Positions 61,851 through 64,000 of a stretch of 64,000 nt of DNA are shown in pieces; position 1 is the stretch's first letter, and each line of letters opens with the position of its first letter. A program made the position numbers and the translations under genes. The DNA is from Paramecium octaurelia (Eukaryota; Ciliophora; Oligohymenophorea; Peniculida; Parameciidae), in contig CAJJDP010000080.1 of NCBI GenBank assembly GCA_905182995.1, positions 62,001 through 126,000 on the forward strand, in the 5' to 3' direction. Below the pieces are notes generated by a model. That model was not told the origin of the DNA. It did no database searches and saw only the letters and a program-made list of their open reading frames with translations.

Positions 61851-64000
61851 TCATTCACTAAATAAGAACAATAGTTGTTATATGAGTTCTTCAGCCTTTG
61901 GTTTCAGCAATTGACTTGATTGAACCTTTAGGATTAATTATTAGCGCTGTCTGTCCTCCTTAAACTTGATTCCAAATTCACTTTAATTTATTGTCTATTG
62001 CATAATCAGATAATTTTCAAATTACTACAACGTCTAGAAATACCGCTTAAAATCAATGAGTTAATTAACAAACTTATGGTTTGGTTGATTGATAGTCGAC
62101 TTTATAACACATTTTATATCTAAATAATAGGAATTAGACTTACTCTTATTATCCTTCCATTTTTCCTTCAAAGAAACAATGTCAACTAATTCCGATACTC
62201 CAAATTTGATTAAGGATACAGGCAACAAGATATGGTACTATTTGTCATCTATCTAGAACTCCAAGATCGGTTGTTTCATAAACTCTTAATATTGGAATTT
62301 CATTTAGATCTTAAACGTCGTGTATTTTTAAAGAACACTGCCGTCTTAAACATTTAATTTATTTAACTAGTTATCTAAATATGTGATATTGATTTGTACT
62401 TGAAGGAGCAATCAATTTGATTTTTGTGATTGAAATGTTGTTTTGGCTTTTATTTCTAATATGCAACAAGAGACTCAAATCGTCATCATTGATTTTAGTT
62501 ATGCAACCAATCTACAACACCTTGTCCTCATATAACACTGCTCTAGGCATTAATATCGAAAACTTGAAATCATCAATTTCATTCGAATATGGCTATGCAC
62601 AACCTCTCAGAATATCCATAAATAAGCTAGTGTCATACTTAACTTCTATTCTGGTTGTTTTATTCTCAGTATCCTTGGGTATTACTGAAAATCGCGTGGG
62701 TATGTTGATTTCAATTAAATTAGGGACTTTGAGATACTGCTCCAAATATTGCTGTATAGGACATTTATGATTGAAAGTGATTTATTTAAATTGCTTCTCG
62801 ATTATTCGTAGTTTATTCAACAACGAATCCTCATTGCATTTATAATCTGAAATCTACTTAATTGAATCACAATATTTATCATTTAACTATTGATTCTCAT
62901 GGGATAACTTATGAATTTCCTCTTATAGGATAGATATCTACTCCTTCTATTGTTTATAGTATTCATTCAGATTTATTAATTATTTGTTGAGAGAGGTGTA
63001 AACATCTGTCCATTTTTATGATTACTATTTATAAGACTTAAAATCTTATTCATACTTTTCGATTATTGACTTTTATTCCTTAACCTCTTGTTCATACTCC
63101 CCGTTCTGTTGCAACAATATTTGTATTTGTTTCAATAGTTTTTGTTTCTATTCCTGATGTTCCATCTCTTACTATGGATTATTTTTAAGTAATGTCAGTA
63201 TTTATTCTGATGCTTGGACTTCGGCATCAGCCATCCTAATTCCACTCTTTTTTGCTGATTTTGAAACACACTGTTTTGAAAATTCAATGACCTGGTTTTC
63301 AACCTACAACATCTTCTACCCCATCAAATAGACACTATTTTTAGGTAACTATTGTATATCAAAAGCAAATTGATTATCAAATTAAGGTGGATCAGACATC
63401 CCAAACTGATCTAATTTAGCTCTTTTTTCAGAATGATCGTCGAAAGCATATCTCTCAATTTTCTTACCGAAATCATCTTCAAATCTATTTGCATAAGGGT
63501 CCACAAAATCATCAGGATCTTCTTTTTTCATTTCCACACCCCATTGATAATTGCCATCCAACCCTGAATCAACCTCTTTGGTTTTAAAATCTTAACCGTT
63601 TGATTTAGGCTCCCATTGATTTTATGGCATGGGCATTCCTTATTAAGAATCAACACTTTTCGATCTGTCCTACTTACTTAACTTAGATGATCCAGCCATT
63701 ATTTCCAAATCAATATCTTGATCATTGAATTTAAATATATTTGAATCTGGTTTACTGTCCACCTCTGTCTTAAATTCACTTTTATTGTCCATAACTTTAG
63801 AAAACCCTGTAAATCCATCCTGGGATGGTTTAGTATCAGGATTCCCCCACAAATTCGGAAACTACACGTTATTATCCTCAGATATCACTGAAGATTGTCT
63901 TTCAAAAGGATTGGGATTTTTCCTCTTTTATTATTATTACTCCTGTGGCTATGGGATAATCGTGGGTCTCATCTTCTCAACAACGACCTCTTCATCCTAC
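61851..64000 (-). CDS. coiled-coil endocytic-type protein with AP-2 alpha-appendage-like C-terminus (N-terminus outside window)
   Basis: Partial: 707 residues are visible and the frame is open to the right edge. One intron of 25 nt lies near 62396. The visible N-terminus has a poly-Gln run, NPFERQ (an NPF motif bound by EH domains) and scattered acidic/Phe motifs (DDFVDPYANRFEDDFG). Residues about 230-420 are a coiled coil. The last 260 residues follow the alpha-adaptin appendage plan: VLYEDKVLQIGCITK and LLLHIRNKSQNNISI (beta-sandwich), QEFMKQPILEFQIDD, HILLPVSLIKF, LKEKW, and the late LILKVQSSQLLKPKAEEL. Appendages recruit endocytic accessory proteins. The rest is Eps15-like in layout. EH domains could lie beyond the edge. 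Confidence 0.75.

Noticed and set aside
62417-62770. 117-codon plus-strand ORF, hydrophobic
   Set aside because: It is antisense to the appendage-domain frame, which has clear family features and correct codon count.

Overview
The window is a ciliate macronuclear chromosome segment, most likely from Paramecium (aurelia-like). Two things seen in the sequence support this. Long reading frames are closed only by TGA, and TAA and TAG occur inside them at glutamine positions, as in the ciliate nuclear code. Most genes are also cut by tiny GT...AG introns, about 17 to 31 nt. Genes are packed, often 20 to 100 bases apart, with no operons, ribosome binding sites, tRNAs, rRNAs or CRISPR arrays that I could see. 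CDS coordinates run from start codon to stop codon and include introns. For most spliced genes the exon total after removing the proposed introns is an exact multiple of three.

Left part (1 to 10 kb): a small membrane protein, a short acidic protein with a possible N-myristoylation signal, a degenerate protein kinase, a long TPR protein with a lipid-anchor-like N-terminus, and then an unusually gene-poor AT-rich stretch (about 7.65 to 10 kb) with only weak ORFs. From 10 to 23.6 kb: a coiled-coil protein, a BAX-inhibitor/LFG membrane protein, a tubulin tyrosine ligase-like enzyme (TTLL), a small protein tentatively like CEP19, two neighbouring zinc-motif proteins (one with a SPRY-like end), a stomatin-like protein and a protein with a hydrophobic tail. 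From 23.6 to 35 kb: MRE11, then a run of small unrecognised genes including a poly-glutamate protein and a secreted protein with a beta/gamma-crystallin-like segment, and a 484-residue coiled-coil protein.

From 35 to 49 kb: two very large multipass proteins (1667 and 1645 residues) are paralogs lying tail to tail. They resemble the large ciliate TmcB/PAS-type membrane proteins. Between them the assembly repeats 1385 bases on both sides of a single N, almost certainly two overlapping contigs left unmerged. Next to them is a membrane-anchored coiled-coil protein with a GAF-like end. From 49 to 64 kb: a phosphatidylinositol 4-kinase, an unknown 544-residue protein, a protein kinase joined to a Cys-rich UBR-like region, a TEY-type MAP kinase, a two-RRM-like protein, a P5-type ATPase, and, running off the right edge, a coiled-coil protein ending in an AP-2 alpha-adaptin-like appendage domain.

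The genes do not form one pathway. Themes are cilia and microtubules (TTLL, coiled-coil proteins), membrane traffic and lipid signalling (PI4K, appendage protein, P5 ATPase), signalling kinases and DNA repair (MRE11). The two most unusual architectures are the kinase plus UBR-like zinc region (53368-56338) and the coiled-coil plus alpha-appendage protein (61851-64000).
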